The notes under the pieces are model-generated. The model was not told the DNA's origin and ran no database searches. It worked only from the letters and a program-made list of their open reading frames with translations. Shown here one piece after another: positions 26,088-36,038 of a stretch of DNA of 64,000 nt; the first letter of the stretch is position 1, and every line of letters begins with the position of its first letter. Both the position numbers and the translations under genes were made by a program. Origin of the DNA: CAWBRT01 sp963791145 (lineage in GTDB: Bacteria > Acidobacteriota > Terriglobia > Terriglobales > Acidobacteriaceae); the NCBI GenBank assembly GCA_963791145.1, contig CAWBRT010000011.1:248001-312000 (forward strand). Direction: 5' to 3'.

Positions 26088-27629
26088 TTGAGATACAGCA
26101 TTTCCAGAAGGATCGTAGTTCTTTCCTGCTTCTTTCTCCTGCTCCTCCTCCCCCTCCCCGGCTGCTCCCGCACGGCGCCCCCGCCTGAGGTGGTGATGAT
26201 CATCGAGAGCAGCCCCGCCAATCTCGATCCGCGGGTGGGTACCGACGCGCAGTCGGAACGCATCGGCAAGCTGTTGTTCGACGCGCTGGTGCGGCGCGAC
26301 GAACACTTCCAGCCACAGCCCTGGCTGGCCGAACGCTGGGAGGTCCCGGACCCGCTGACGTACGTTTTTCATCTTCGGCGCGGAGTGATCTTTCACGATG
26401 GCCGTCCGTTGACCTTAGCTGACGTGAAATGGACGGTCGACTCGATTCTCAGCGGCGTGATCCGTACCCCCAAGGCGAGCATCTACCGCTACGTGGAGCG
26501 CATCGACACACCTGACGATTTCACGGTGATCTTCCACCTGCGCGAGCCCAACTCGTCTTTTCTATGGAATCTCTCCGACGGCGCCATCGGCATCGTGCCG
26601 CGCGGCGCGGGAGAGGATTTCAACCGCGCACCGGTGGGCAGCGGGCCATTCCGCTTCGTCAGCATGGAGCAGGACCGGCAGGTTACGCTGGCGCGCAATG
26701 AGCAGTACTGGGGAGAGCGTCCGCAACTGGCTTCGGTACGCTTCAACGTGGTACCCGATGCCACCACGCGCGCCCTGGAGCTGCGCAAGGGCAGCGCCGA
26801 TATAGCCCTGAACGTGCTCACCGCGGACACGGTTGTGGCCTTGCGCAGCGATCCGGCACTGGCGACCCAGACCGCTCCCGGCACGATCTACGCATACCTG
26901 GCATTCAACCTGCGCGATCCTATTCTGAAGGACGTTCGCGTGCGGCAGGCGATTGCCAGCACCATCGATCGTGGGCCGATCATCCACTACCTGCTGCGCG
27001 ACATGGCGCGGCCCGCTACCAGCGTAATGCCGCCGCAGCATTGGGCCTTCGACCCGAACGTCTCCAACTTCCCGCATGACCCGGCGCGGGCACGGCAACT
27101 GCTGGATGCGGCGGGCTACCGCGTCCAAAAGGACGGATATCGGTTTCATCTCACGATGAAGACCTCAACGGAGGAGTCGACGCGGCTGCTGGCCGCTGTC
27201 TTCCAGCAGCAGCTTCGCCAAGCCGGCATAGCCCTGGACATCCGCAGCTTCGAGTTCGCGACCTTCTACGCCGACGTCACGCGCGGGGCGTTTCAGCTCT
27301 ATTCGCTGCGCTGGATAGGAGGCAACGAAGATCCGGATATCTTCGAGCATATCTTCGATTCCACCAGCACCCCGCCACGCCGCGCCAATCGCGGCTACTA
27401 CTCGAATCCGGAGGTCGACCGGTTGATTGCCGACGCCCGGGCTTCGGTCGATCAAGCGCGACGCAAGCGCGACTATGACCGCATCCAGCAGATCGTCGCC
27501 CGCGACCTGCCCTACATCAACCTGTGGTATTCCGATAACGTGCTGGTGCACTCACGCCGCCTGCGCAACCTGCGCCTGGGTTCGGCGGGAGATTACGATT
27601 TCCTGACCACGGCGGAGCTAGCGCGGTAA
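26088..27629 (+). CDS. ABC-type peptide substrate-binding lipoprotein (SBP family 5)
   Basis: About 513 residues of the DppA/OppA/MppA family. A Leu-rich signal ends in a lipobox-like PLPGC; mature part opens with ESSPANLDPRVGTDAQSERIGKLLFDALV, then FHLRRGVIFHDGRPLTLADV (family signature), PVGSGPFRF, and AFNLRDPILKDVRVRQAIA. It follows nagZ-anmK, so uptake of cell-wall peptides is a reasonable guess, but the permease and ATPase genes are not here. The start is uncertain: TTG 26088 is the first start codon before the signal, with no good ribosome site; the reading frame stays open back into the repeat. Confidence 0.8.
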   Translation: MRYSISRRIVVLSCFFLLLLLPLPGCSRTAPPPEVVMIIESSPANLDPRVGTDAQSERIGKLLFDALVRRDEHFQPQPWLAERWEVPDPLTYVFHLRRGVIFHDGRPLTLADVKWTVDSILSGVIRTPKASIYRYVERIDTPDDFTVIFHLREPNSSFLWNLSDGAIGIVPRGAGEDFNRAPVGSGPFRFVSMEQDRQVTLARNEQYWGERPQLASVRFNVVPDATTRALELRKGSADIALNVLTADTVVALRSDPALATQTAPGTIYAYLAFNLRDPILKDVRVRQAIASTIDRGPIIHYLLRDMARPATSVMPPQHWAFDPNVSNFPHDPARARQLLDAAGYRVQKDGYRFHLTMKTSTEESTRLLAAVFQQQLRQAGIALDIRSFEFATFYADVTRGAFQLYSLRWIGGNEDPDIFEHIFDSTSTPPRRANRGYYSNPEVDRLIADARASVDQARRKRDYDRIQQIVARDLPYINLWYSDNVLVHSRRLRNLRLGSAGDYDFLTTAELAR

Positions 27630-27679
27630 GGCTGCCTGACCCTCGTGTTACTATCAAGGTTTTCCAACGGAGCGCGGAC

Positions 27680-28477
27680 GTGCGCATTCTCTTTATCGGT
27701 GACATTTTTGGCAAGCCGGGCCGGACCATGGTCCGCAGTCATTTGCGGCAAATGGTGGCCCGGCACGGCATCGATCTCACCATTGCCAACGGCGAAAATG
27801 CGGCCGGCGGTTTCGGCATCACTCCGCAGATCGCGGAGGAGCTTTTCGACCTGGGCATAGAGGTCATCACCACGGGCAATCATGTCTGGGACAAGCGGGA
27901 GCTGATCGATTACCTGAATGCCGGCCTGGACGAGCCGGCCACGCCGGCGCGGCGCGTGCTGCGGCCGGCCAATTATCCCGCCGGCACTCCGGGCAGCGGC
28001 CTTTACCAGGGCACCACGCGGGGCGGCGTCGCTTACGCGGTCATCAACCTGCAGGGGCGCGTTTTCATGAACAGCATCGACGACCCGTTCCGGGTAGCCG
28101 ACGCTTTGCTGTCCCAAATCTCGGCCCGGGTGGTGATCGTGGACATGCATGCCGAGGCGACTTCGGAGAAGATCGCGCTCGGATGGTATCTGGATGGCCG
28201 GGTGACGGCCGTCATCGGCACTCACACGCACGTGCCCACGGCTGACGACCGCGTGCTCACTAACGGCACCGCCTATCAGACCGACGTAGGCATGACCGGG
28301 CCCTGGCAGGGAGTGATCGGAATTCAGACGGAGCTGATCATCAACCGCTTTTTGAACGGCATGCCAACCCGTTTCGAGGCGGCCACCGGCGACCCGCGCC
28401 TGTGCGCCGTGGTCATCGATTGCGACGAGCAAACCGGGCGCGCCCGCTCCATCGAACGGCTCCTGATCTGCGGGTAA
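27680..28477 (+). CDS. ymdB: YmdB-type metallophosphoesterase (TIGR00282 family)
   Basis: 265 residues, intact. Dinuclear-metal phosphoesterase shown in Bacillus to hydrolyse 2',3'-cyclic nucleotides and affect biofilm choice. Metal-binding blocks: ILFIGDIFGKPGR, NGENAAGGFGIT, TTGNHVWDKRE, VDMHAEATSEK and GTHTHVPTADDR, plus TDVGMTGP. GTG 27680 is preceded by GGAGCG at about 6 bases. 50 bases after the binding-protein gene, same strand. Biochemical role in this organism is inferred from the family. Confidence 0.9.
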   Translation: MRILFIGDIFGKPGRTMVRSHLRQMVARHGIDLTIANGENAAGGFGITPQIAEELFDLGIEVITTGNHVWDKRELIDYLNAGLDEPATPARRVLRPANYPAGTPGSGLYQGTTRGGVAYAVINLQGRVFMNSIDDPFRVADALLSQISARVVIVDMHAEATSEKIALGWYLDGRVTAVIGTHTHVPTADDRVLTNGTAYQTDVGMTGPWQGVIGIQTELIINRFLNGMPTRFEAATGDPRLCAVVIDCDEQTGRARSIERLLICG

Positions 28478-28558
28478 AGGGGTATCGCGCAGGCGAGCCA
28501 TGTTCCGCGCCATCGTCATGATGCGCCGGCGGAAGAAAGCAGCATCTATTCAGAGTGT

Positions 28559-29349
28559 ATGCAGCAGCCCTTGCGGACAACTACGCGGCAGGCCCTGATA
28601 GCAGGCTTGCCTTGGGACGGATTCGACGCCTATCTGTTCGATATCGACGGCACGCTGCTCAACTGCCGCGACACGGTACATTACAACGCTTTCCATAGCG
28701 CCCTGCGCCAGGCGTGGAATTGCCAGCGCAAGATCGACGGTCTTCCTTTGCACGGCAACACCGATATAGGCATCCTGCGGGCTGCCGCCGCGGCGGGCGG
28801 CGTGACGGAGGAAGAATTTCGCCAGCGGCTGCCGCAGGCGCTGGCCGTCCTGCGTGCCGAGGTTGAACGTCATGCCGATTCCTTCCGCCCGGAACTATGC
28901 CCTTCCATTACCGTCCTGCATGGAACACCTGCATCGCGAAGGCAAGCTGCTGGGAGTGACCTCGGGCGCTATAGAGCCGGTGGGCTGGGCCAAGCTGCGC
29001 GCCGCCGGACTTGCCCGTTATTTTTCCTTCGGTTCTTTTTCGGCCGACGTGGCGGCGGTTTCCGGCGCCGCGCACGCATGCCGGCGAGCTCAAGGGCTGC
29101 AACGAGACCCGCGCCGGCATCTTCCGACATGGCATCGCCCAGGTACGCAGCCGTATGGGAGAGCGCGCCACGATCTGCTTCGTGGGCGACACGCCGGCCG
29201 ACATCGCTGCCGCCAAGTCTCTCGGCGCACCTGTTCTGGCCGTCGCCACCGGAATCTACGACGTCGAGACGCTGCACGAGAAGGGCCCCGACCTCTGCCT
29301 GCCGTGCTGTGACTGGCTTTTCGCAGCCGACCCGACACGTACTACGTAA
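28559..29349 (+). CDS. HAD-family hydrolase, interrupted by two +1 frame changes
   Basis: Phosphatase of the haloacid-dehalogenase superfamily, phosphoglycolate-phosphatase-like. Motif I is AYLFDIDGTLLN, motif II is LLGVTSGA, motif IV is ICFVGDTPADIAAAKSLGA. Motifs I, II and IV are in three successive frames; the shifts lie near 28919 and 29076, both forward by one. Corrected length is 262 residues. Around the second shift the protein is hard to trace (residues about 160-180), so more damage is possible there. Substrate unknown. Confidence 0.78.
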
Positions 29350-29435
29350 CGAATCGCGGAGGCTATTTGCCTCCATGGAAGCGCGACGGAGGTAGCAAGC
29401 GCTTATCGAGGCTGGTGATCGCTTACAATAAGACC

Positions 29436-31326
29436 GTGCGTTGCTCCTGGCTCATTCTGCCGCTGGCCGTCTCTGTTTTCCTGCAGGCGCAGCAGCCCGC
29501 GACCGTGTCGCCGGAGCCGCCCGCGCTAGAGGCCTCCCAGGTTACCGGGAGTTTCGCAGCCGGGCACGGCCGCTCCCGCCGCCTCACCGGTTACGACACC
29601 CGAGAAAGTGTCCGTGGCGCAGGCCGACCGCCGTCGGGCATCGCGCGAGTTCCGCGAGGCCCTCAAGCTGCAGGGTTCGCACAGCCGCACGGCTTTCGAG
29701 CACTTTGAGCTGGCGGCGGCGCTTGCCCCCGACAATCTGGAATATGTCACGGCCCGCGAGGTGGCGCGGCAGAAGCTGGTATACGAGGACCTGCAGTCGG
29801 GCAATGAGGCGCTGGCGGAGGGCAACCAGATACGCGCGCTCGGGCTGTTCCGCCAGGCGCTTGCCCTCGATCCGCAGAATGAGTTCGCCCGGCAGAGGTT
29901 GCACGATTCCCTGCCCCCGATGCCGGCTCTGGAAGGACCGAGCGAGCGGGAGTTGTCCGGGGTAATCCAGTTGCAGCCCGAACCCGGCCAGCGTAATTTT
30001 CATCTTCGCGGGAATTCACGCGACATCGTCAACCAGGTGGCACTTGCCTACGGCATTACCGCCCTGTTCGACGACTCCTTCGCCAACCGGCAGGTGCGGC
30101 TCGACCTGGAACAGGCCGACTGGTCGCAGGCGCTCAGGGCGATCACGCAGCTCACCAAGAGCCTGTGGACGCCGCTTTCGGCCCGCCAGGCGCTGTTTGC
30201 GGCCAATACCAACGAGAATCGCCGTAGCCTGCTGGGCGCGGCTTCCGCCACTTTTTATCTTCCGCTGGCCACCACACCGTCGGCCCTGAACGACATTGTC
30301 GGCGCCCTGCGGGCGTTGTTTGAAGTGCGCTTCATAGGCGTCAACGCCAAGGCGAACGCCATTACGGTTCGCGCCGATGCTCCTACCGTGGAAGCAGTGG
30401 AACAGTTCCTGCGGGGGTTAGAGGACACGCAGCCGGAAGTGACATTCGATATCCAGGTCTACCAGATCTCCAGGACTTACACCCGCCTGATGGGGGCGAA
30501 CATTCCCACGCAGTTCCAGCTCTTCAATATTCCATCGGAGCTGCGCTCGGTACTGAATAACCCCAATACGCAAAGCCTGATCAACCAGTTGATCGCCTCC
30601 GGCGCAATCAACCAGGCAAGCGTCTCGAGCATAGGCGCGCTGATTGCGGGGCTTCTGGCAACAAGCCAACAGAATTCCCTGCTTTCACAGCCGTTCGCTG
30701 TGTTCGGCGGCGGCACCACTTTCTCGGCGCTGGCCGTTCCACCCGCCAGCTTGAACTTCTCGCGCGACGAGTCGCTGGTGAAAGATCTCCAGGGCATGAC
30801 CCTGCGCGCTTCCCAGGGAACAGCCGCCGTCATGAAGATAGGGCAGCGCTACCCGATTCTGAATTCCACCTTCTCGCCCATCTTCAACAGCTCGGCGATC
30901 TCCGCCGTGCTCGCCAACCAGAGCTTCATTGCGCCCTTCCCTTCCTTCAACTTTGAAGACATCGGATTCAATCTCAAGGCCACGCCCATCGTGCATCGCG
31001 ACAACTCGGTGGGGGTCAAGCTGGAGCTGCAGTTGCGTTCGCTCGGCACCCAGAATGTGAACGGAATACCCATCATCAACAACCGCGAATTCAACGGCTA
31101 CATCTCAGCGCCGGATGGGGAGACAATCATCGCCGTCAGCAACCTGACGCAGAGCGAGGCGCGGGCAGTAAATGGATGGCCGGTGCCCGGGATGAATGTC
31201 CACAACAACCAGGAAACCGACGATGAATTGATGGTGATTCTGACGCCCCACGTAGTGGTCGCCTATCCACAGGCGGGACCGATGATAATGGTGCCGAGCA
31301 TCACCTCGGTGACGCCGGCCAGGTAG
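29436..31326 (+). CDS. Secretin (GspD/PilQ superfamily) protein, one probable +1 frame change
   Basis: About 629 residues. A signal peptide (MRCSWLILPLAVSVFLQAQQ) sits in one frame and the mature protein in the next; the switch is best placed near 29541. Mature part: a TPR-like segment (ALKLQGSHSRTAFEHFELAAAL), a secretin N/STN-like domain (about 140-290, GNSRDIVNQVALAYG), and the secretin core (PEVTFDIQVYQIS ... VGVKLELQLRSLG ... VNGWPVPGMN). It would form an outer-membrane ring for type II secretion or type IV pili. No other secretion gene is adjacent. The start may instead be GTG 29415. Confidence 0.78.
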
Positions 31327-31440
31327 CGGATATACATCATCCCTTGCTGTGGCAACTCCCCCCAGTGCAGGCGGGCACTCCAGCAAGCCTGAAGTCGGGC
31401 TGGCTGTGAACCCCGCGGCTTGACCTGCGTGAAAACCGTT

Positions 31441-32391
31441 CTACTTCTTGCTCTGGGAGATTTCGAATTCCACTACCGCCTTGAGGGTCTCGTAAGGCAT
31501 GGAGAGCAGGTTCGACATTGATCGTCCGTTGATGAAGAGAGTGGGCGTGGCCCTGATCTCGGCTTCGTCGCCAATTTTCTTGGAGCGCTCCACCCGCGAC
31601 TTGGTTTCGGCGGAGGCGGCGCAGGCGGCCAGTTTGCTCTGGTCGGCGCCGGTGCTGGCGGCGATCTGGTTCAGCTTGGCGGTCCGCGCCGCGGCTCCTC
31701 CGCTCTCATCCTGATCGTTGATCGCATCCTGCTGGTCATAGACGGCGGCGATGAACTTCCATGCCCGTTCGTTGTTCTCACGCGCCAGGCAGTCGAGGTA
31801 GGCAGCCGCCTGCGGCGACCACGGGTGAAGCTGCTCCATGGGGTAGTTCTGGAAGATGAGCTTTACGGCCGGTTCTTCGCTCAGCAGCTTCTCGATGGCG
31901 GGCTGCGCCGACCGGCAGGCGGGGCACTGCAGATCGCCGAACTCGACCAGCAGAATTGCCGGATTGGCTGCGCCCTTGCTCGGCCCGAAGGCCTCCTTCT
32001 GCAGGATGGCACGCTGCCTGGCGAAGGGATCGGCGCCGAAGGGCCTGAGGTCGCCGACGATTACATGCTGCTGATCAGCGGAGACAAAGAAGCGCATCAT
32101 CTGCTGGCCGCCGGGCGTGATCACCAGCGTGATGACGTCCGCCAGCCCGGGGACGGGTGAGGGTCTGACCGTCACCACCTGGAATTTCAGGCTGGGATCA
32201 ACTCCGAACATGCGGTGGAAGAAGGCATTCAGCGTAGCTTCGCTGGGCAGAGAAGGATCAGGCTTATCCGGCGAAACCGATTCCTGCTTAGGCGCCGGCG
32301 CACTTGGCGCTGCCGCGCCTGCACTGCTTTGTCCCTGGCTGTTCAAGACCAGAGCAACAACCAGGAGAAGAACCGCGAAACTTCTTTTCAT
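31441..32391 (-). CDS. DsbA/thioredoxin-fold exported disulphide protein
   Basis: 316 residues. Signal peptide (MKRSFAVLLLVVALVLNSQG), a Pro/Ala/Ser linker, a 90-residue N-terminal domain, then a DsbA-like thioredoxin domain from about residue 145 with active site GDLQCPACRSAQ and a cis-Pro block ATPTLFING. Helical insert PMEQLHPWSPQAAAYLDCLARE matches DsbA-type thiol oxidoreductases that act on periplasmic proteins (BdbD/DsbG group). A VKOR gene that could reoxidise it lies at 42920. Pairing is inferred. Confidence 0.88.
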   Translation of the reverse strand: MKRSFAVLLLVVALVLNSQGQSSAGAAAPSAPAPKQESVSPDKPDPSLPSEATLNAFFHRMFGVDPSLKFQVVTVRPSPVPGLADVITLVITPGGQQMMRFFVSADQQHVIVGDLRPFGADPFARQRAILQKEAFGPSKGAANPAILLVEFGDLQCPACRSAQPAIEKLLSEEPAVKLIFQNYPMEQLHPWSPQAAAYLDCLARENNERAWKFIAAVYDQQDAINDQDESGGAAARTAKLNQIAASTGADQSKLAACAASAETKSRVERSKKIGDEAEIRATPTLFINGRSMSNLLSMPYETLKAVVEFEISQSKK

Positions 32392-32476
32392 CTTGTTCCC
32401 GTCTTTTCGATTAGAAATTACGACGCCCCAGCGGAGAAACTCGGGTGTGAGCTGATGTCTCTCGTGCGGCCGGCCA

Positions 32477-34117
32477 TCAAACCTGGTGGCGCGCGGCGAT
32501 CGGAAAGCGGCGCCCCACGCCGAACGCCTTCTCCGAGATCTTCAACCCGGGCGCGGCTTGTTGCCGTTTGTACTCCGCAATTTCGACCAGTTTGATGACC
32601 GCCTTTACCGTCTCAAGTGGGATGTCGCGCCGGCGGGAGATTTCCTCCGCTGTCTTCATCTCCTCGACGTAATCTTCCAGGATGGGATCCAGCACTTCGT
32701 AGGGTGGAAGCGAGTCGCTGTCTTTCTGGCCGGGACGCAGTTCCGCCGAGGGCGGCTTGGTAATGGTGGATCGCGGAATCACTTCTTTCCGTGAATTGAT
32801 GTAGCGGGCGATGCGGTAGACCAGCGTCTTGGGAACGTCGGAGATGACGGCCAGTCCGCCCGCCATGTCGCCATAGAGGGTGCAATAGCCCACCCCGAGC
32901 TCCGACTTGTTGCCGGTGGAGAGCACCAGCGAGCCGAACTTATTGGACAGCGCCATCAGCAGGGTGCCACGTACGCGCGCTTGAATATTCTCCTCGGCGA
33001 CATCTTCCTTCATTCCGGCGAAGACCTTCTGCAGCTCGGCGCGAAACGATTGGAAGACGTTGCCGATAGGAATGACCTCAAAGCGGATATTCAGGTTGCG
33101 CGCCAGATCGCGCGCGTCGGTAATGCTGCCCTCGGAGGAATATTGGCTGGGCATGGCTACTCCCATGACGTTTTCCGCCCCGAGCGCCTCGACGGCAATG
33201 GCCGCCGTCAGCGCGGAATCGATTCCGCCGCTCAGGCCGATCAGCGCCTTCTGGAAGCCGCACTTGCGGACATAGTCGCGCGTTCCCAGCACCAGGGCAG
33301 CGTAGGCGCTGGCCTCCTCGCGCTCGATCCAGGGATGCATGTCGCCCTGTCTCGTCTCCGTGTCGAAGAAGATCAGGTCCTCCTCGAACGACTTTGCCCG
33401 CGCGACGACGTCGCCCCGCTCGTTCACCACCAAACTGGAGCCGTCAAAGATGAGGCTGTCATTGCCTCCCACCTGGTTGACCATGGCGACCGGAATATTG
33501 TGGTGGCGGGCGATGGCGGCCAGCATCTCGCGCCGCAACTCGTGCTTGCCGAGATGAAAAGGCGACGCCGAGATGTTCAGCACGATGTCGCCTCCGGAGG
33601 CCGTCAGCTCCTCCACCGGGTCGACAGTGTAGAGGCGGCGGTTCCAGAAAGTTTTGTCGTTCCATGCGTCTTCGCAGATGGTCAGCCCGATCTGCGATCC
33701 GTCGAAAGGATAAAGCTGCTGCGACTCGGCCGGGGCGAAGTTACGCATCTCGTCAAAGACGTCATAGGTGGGCAGAAGGCGCTTGGACTGCACGAAGGCC
33801 ACCGCGCCATCGCGGAGCACGGCGGCGGAGTTCATCGCCGACTTGCCGGTCTGCGAACAGGCGGGAGCGACAAAACCGCAGACGGAGGCGATGCCGGTGG
33901 TAGCGGCGGCTATTTCGTCCAGCGCCTGGCGGCAGCGCGCGACAAAGGCGGGTTTCTCCACCAGGTCGCGCGGAGGATAGCCGCAGACGCTCAACTCCGG
34001 GAACAACACCAGGCTCGCGCCGGCCTCCCTGGCCTGACGCGCGAAGGCAATGGTCTTGCGCACGTTGCCGGTGAAGTCACCGACTGTTGGGTTAATTTGG
34101 GCAAGCGCAATCTTCAC
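32477..34117 (-). CDS. nadE: Glutamine-dependent NAD+ synthetase
   Basis: 546 residues, a two-domain enzyme that amidates nicotinic acid adenine dinucleotide. The N-terminal nitrilase-type glutaminase (1-260) shows FPELSVCGYPPRDL (Glu), the Lys region SKRLLPTYDVFDE and the catalytic Cys in LTICEDAWNDK. The C-terminal synthetase (about 275-546) has the P-loop GLSGGIDSALTAA and STGNKSELGVGYCTLYGDMAGG. GTG 34117 opens KIALAQINPTVGDF, the conserved start; no clear ribosome site. Confidence 0.96.
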   Translation of the reverse strand: MKIALAQINPTVGDFTGNVRKTIAFARQAREAGASLVLFPELSVCGYPPRDLVEKPAFVARCRQALDEIAAATTGIASVCGFVAPACSQTGKSAMNSAAVLRDGAVAFVQSKRLLPTYDVFDEMRNFAPAESQQLYPFDGSQIGLTICEDAWNDKTFWNRRLYTVDPVEELTASGGDIVLNISASPFHLGKHELRREMLAAIARHHNIPVAMVNQVGGNDSLIFDGSSLVVNERGDVVARAKSFEEDLIFFDTETRQGDMHPWIEREEASAYAALVLGTRDYVRKCGFQKALIGLSGGIDSALTAAIAVEALGAENVMGVAMPSQYSSEGSITDARDLARNLNIRFEVIPIGNVFQSFRAELQKVFAGMKEDVAEENIQARVRGTLLMALSNKFGSLVLSTGNKSELGVGYCTLYGDMAGGLAVISDVPKTLVYRIARYINSRKEVIPRSTITKPPSAELRPGQKDSDSLPPYEVLDPILEDYVEEMKTAEEISRRRDIPLETVKAVIKLVEIAEYKRQQAAPGLKISEKAFGVGRRFPIAARHQV

Positions 34118-34187
34118 ACTGACAGTGTAAAATCCCGCGCGTAATTTTGTACATGCAAGATTGCCTGCCTAAGCCCGTTCTAATAAT

Positions 34188-34559
34188 TCAGGCGGCCAGA
34201 GCTTTGCCCGTCTGAGCGGCGGTAAAGATCGCCTTGACCCGCTTCAGCAGCGCCTCCGGCTGCATGGACTCGACGTAATCGCGAGCCGGAGCAGACACTC
34301 CAGGCGCGGTCAGCATGATCAGCGGCTGCTCCGGATTCTCGCTTCTGATCTGGTCGCAGACCTGCAGGGCCAGATCGGGAGCCATGGCAGCGTTGACTAC
34401 GATCAGAGCGAAGCGGCCGGTCTTACAGCGCTGGCGCGCCTGTTCCAGATCCAAAGCCGGGTAGATGGTAAGTCCATGGCTCCGAAGAAGGGCAATCCTC
34501 TCCTTGCGGTCGGGAGCACTGTCAACCAGCAGGACCTTCAGGGGTGATACGTTCGTCAT
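34188..34559 (-). CDS. Degenerate response-regulator receiver (pseudo-receiver), stand-alone
   Basis: 123 residues, a single receiver-like domain. The N-terminal strand and acidic site read LLVDSAP (one Asp instead of two), and the phosphoacceptor strand reads ALIVVNAAM, with Asn where Asp is expected; the switch Thr survives in IMLTAPG but the conserved Lys after it is not obvious. It is therefore unlikely to be phosphorylated in the normal way. AGGAG lies about 10 bases before ATG 34559. No histidine kinase adjoins. Confidence 0.75.
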   Translation of the reverse strand: MTNVSPLKVLLVDSAPDRKERIALLRSHGLTIYPALDLEQARQRCKTGRFALIVVNAAMAPDLALQVCDQIRSENPEQPLIMLTAPGVSAPARDYVESMQPEALLKRVKAIFTAAQTGKALAA

Positions 34560-34689
34560 CTCGGAGATCTCCTCTCCAGGGGCACAGCAACAGAGAGGCT
34601 GGGGAACGAGAGCGGGTTGCCACGGGGGGGAAGGAACTATTTGGACGAGAGTTCCCCGCTCGCGGTGCCGAAGCTGAAGCTCTGTTGAT

Positions 34690-35982
34690 TCAGTACAGCA
34701 GGTACTTTCGCCTCACAAGCTCGAACTGCTGCAATCCAGAGCGCCAAGTCTGGGCGATCTGCCGTGGGTCGGCGCCCCGCAGCAGTCGCTCGAAGCTCTC
34801 CGGCTGCGCCAGCATCTCCGCGATTCGCCCAGGCTTGAACTCACGCGGGTAAAGCTTGAGCAGCGCCGCCGCCAGCTCCAGCCCGAACTCCGGGGAATCG
34901 AGTTGGTTCCGTTCACTCACTGCCATACGAATTCCGTGGCAGAGCTGGCCGGCATAGGGGCCGCTGGACGGGGTGAATGACACCGGCGCAAAGCGGATAC
35001 CGCTTACCGCGCGGGCATGCAGGTACTCGGCCAGCCGGCTGCCGTCGATCCAAGGCGCGCCCAGCAAGGAAAACGGCGTCTCCGTTCCGCGCCCGACCGA
35101 TACGTTGGTGCCCTCAACCAGGGCCACGCCGGGGTAGAGCACGGCTGCTTCCAGGCTGGGCAGGTTGGGCGAGGGCTTGATCCACGGCAGGCCCGTGTCA
35201 TCGAACCACTCCTCGCGCCGCCAGCCGCGCATGCGCACCACGTGCAACTGCACGCCCAGCCGGCGTTCGCCGTTGAACAACTGCGCCAGCTCTCCCAGGG
35301 TGAGGCCGTGGCGTATGGGAATGGGGTGATAGTTCACGAAGCTCTGCTGGGTGGCGTCGGAGACGGCGCCCTCGGCAACGGAGCCGGTGATCGGGTTGGG
35401 ACGGTCAAGCACGATCAGCGGCAGCTTGGCTGCCGCGCAGGCTTCCAGGAAATAACCGAGCGTGGTCTCGTAGGTGTACCAGCGAACTCCCGCGTCCTGG
35501 AGATCGAAGACTACGGCGTCGAGCCCGCGCAATATCGGCATCGGAGGCCGCCGGGAGGCGTCGCTCGCTCCGTAAACGCTGAATACCGGGGCGCCTGTCA
35601 CCGGATCGCGCGAGTTGCCAATTGCCGTTGTGTCCTGATCGCCGCCGAGACCGTGTTCCGGGCTGAAAACCGCCGTCAGCTCTACTGCCGGCAGCCGCGC
35701 TAGCAGGTCCATGGTGCGGCGTCCACGCACATCACGTCCAGTCAGGTTGGTGACCAGGCCAAGGCGACAGGGTCGGTTCGCGCAGCTCGCGGGACGGGAA
35801 ACGAACTCCGGATCGGACTTGGCGCCCGGCGCGGCCCACAATGCACCGCGCTCGACGATTACGTCGATGCCGGTCAGGACTTGATGAGACGCGCTCGCAG
35901 GCGCTTGCGGAGCGCTTTGGAGGGGACGGGAATCAGCGCCTTCGACAAGACAAGACGCGAACAATACCAGGCATAGAAGCAA
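34690..35982 (-). CDS. namZ: Exo-beta-N-acetylmuramidase NamZ-type (DUF1343) protein, exported
   Basis: 430 residues. Signal peptide (LLLCLVLFASCLVEG) then a DUF1343 domain across the protein: GLVTNLTGRDVRGRRTMDLL, FSPEHGLGGDQD, VFDLQDAGVRWYTYETTLG, VLDRPNPITGSVAEG, IRHGLTLGELAQLFNGE and SPNLPSLEAAVLYPG. Members remove MurNAc from the non-reducing end of peptidoglycan fragments (shown for Bacillus NamZ). TTG 35982 is the farthest usable start and begins the signal. Fits the cell-wall recycling genes at 23.5-27.6 kb though not linked to them. Confidence 0.9.
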   Translation of the reverse strand: MLLCLVLFASCLVEGADSRPLQSAPQAPASASHQVLTGIDVIVERGALWAAPGAKSDPEFVSRPASCANRPCRLGLVTNLTGRDVRGRRTMDLLARLPAVELTAVFSPEHGLGGDQDTTAIGNSRDPVTGAPVFSVYGASDASRRPPMPILRGLDAVVFDLQDAGVRWYTYETTLGYFLEACAAAKLPLIVLDRPNPITGSVAEGAVSDATQQSFVNYHPIPIRHGLTLGELAQLFNGERRLGVQLHVVRMRGWRREEWFDDTGLPWIKPSPNLPSLEAAVLYPGVALVEGTNVSVGRGTETPFSLLGAPWIDGSRLAEYLHARAVSGIRFAPVSFTPSSGPYAGQLCHGIRMAVSERNQLDSPEFGLELAAALLKLYPREFKPGRIAEMLAQPESFERLLRGADPRQIAQTWRSGLQQFELVRRKYLLY

Positions 35983-36038
35983 CCGGCATCTCTCGCCGGC
36001 CCTGCCCCGGAGCGGAGATCTGTCACCAGGTCTCGTGC

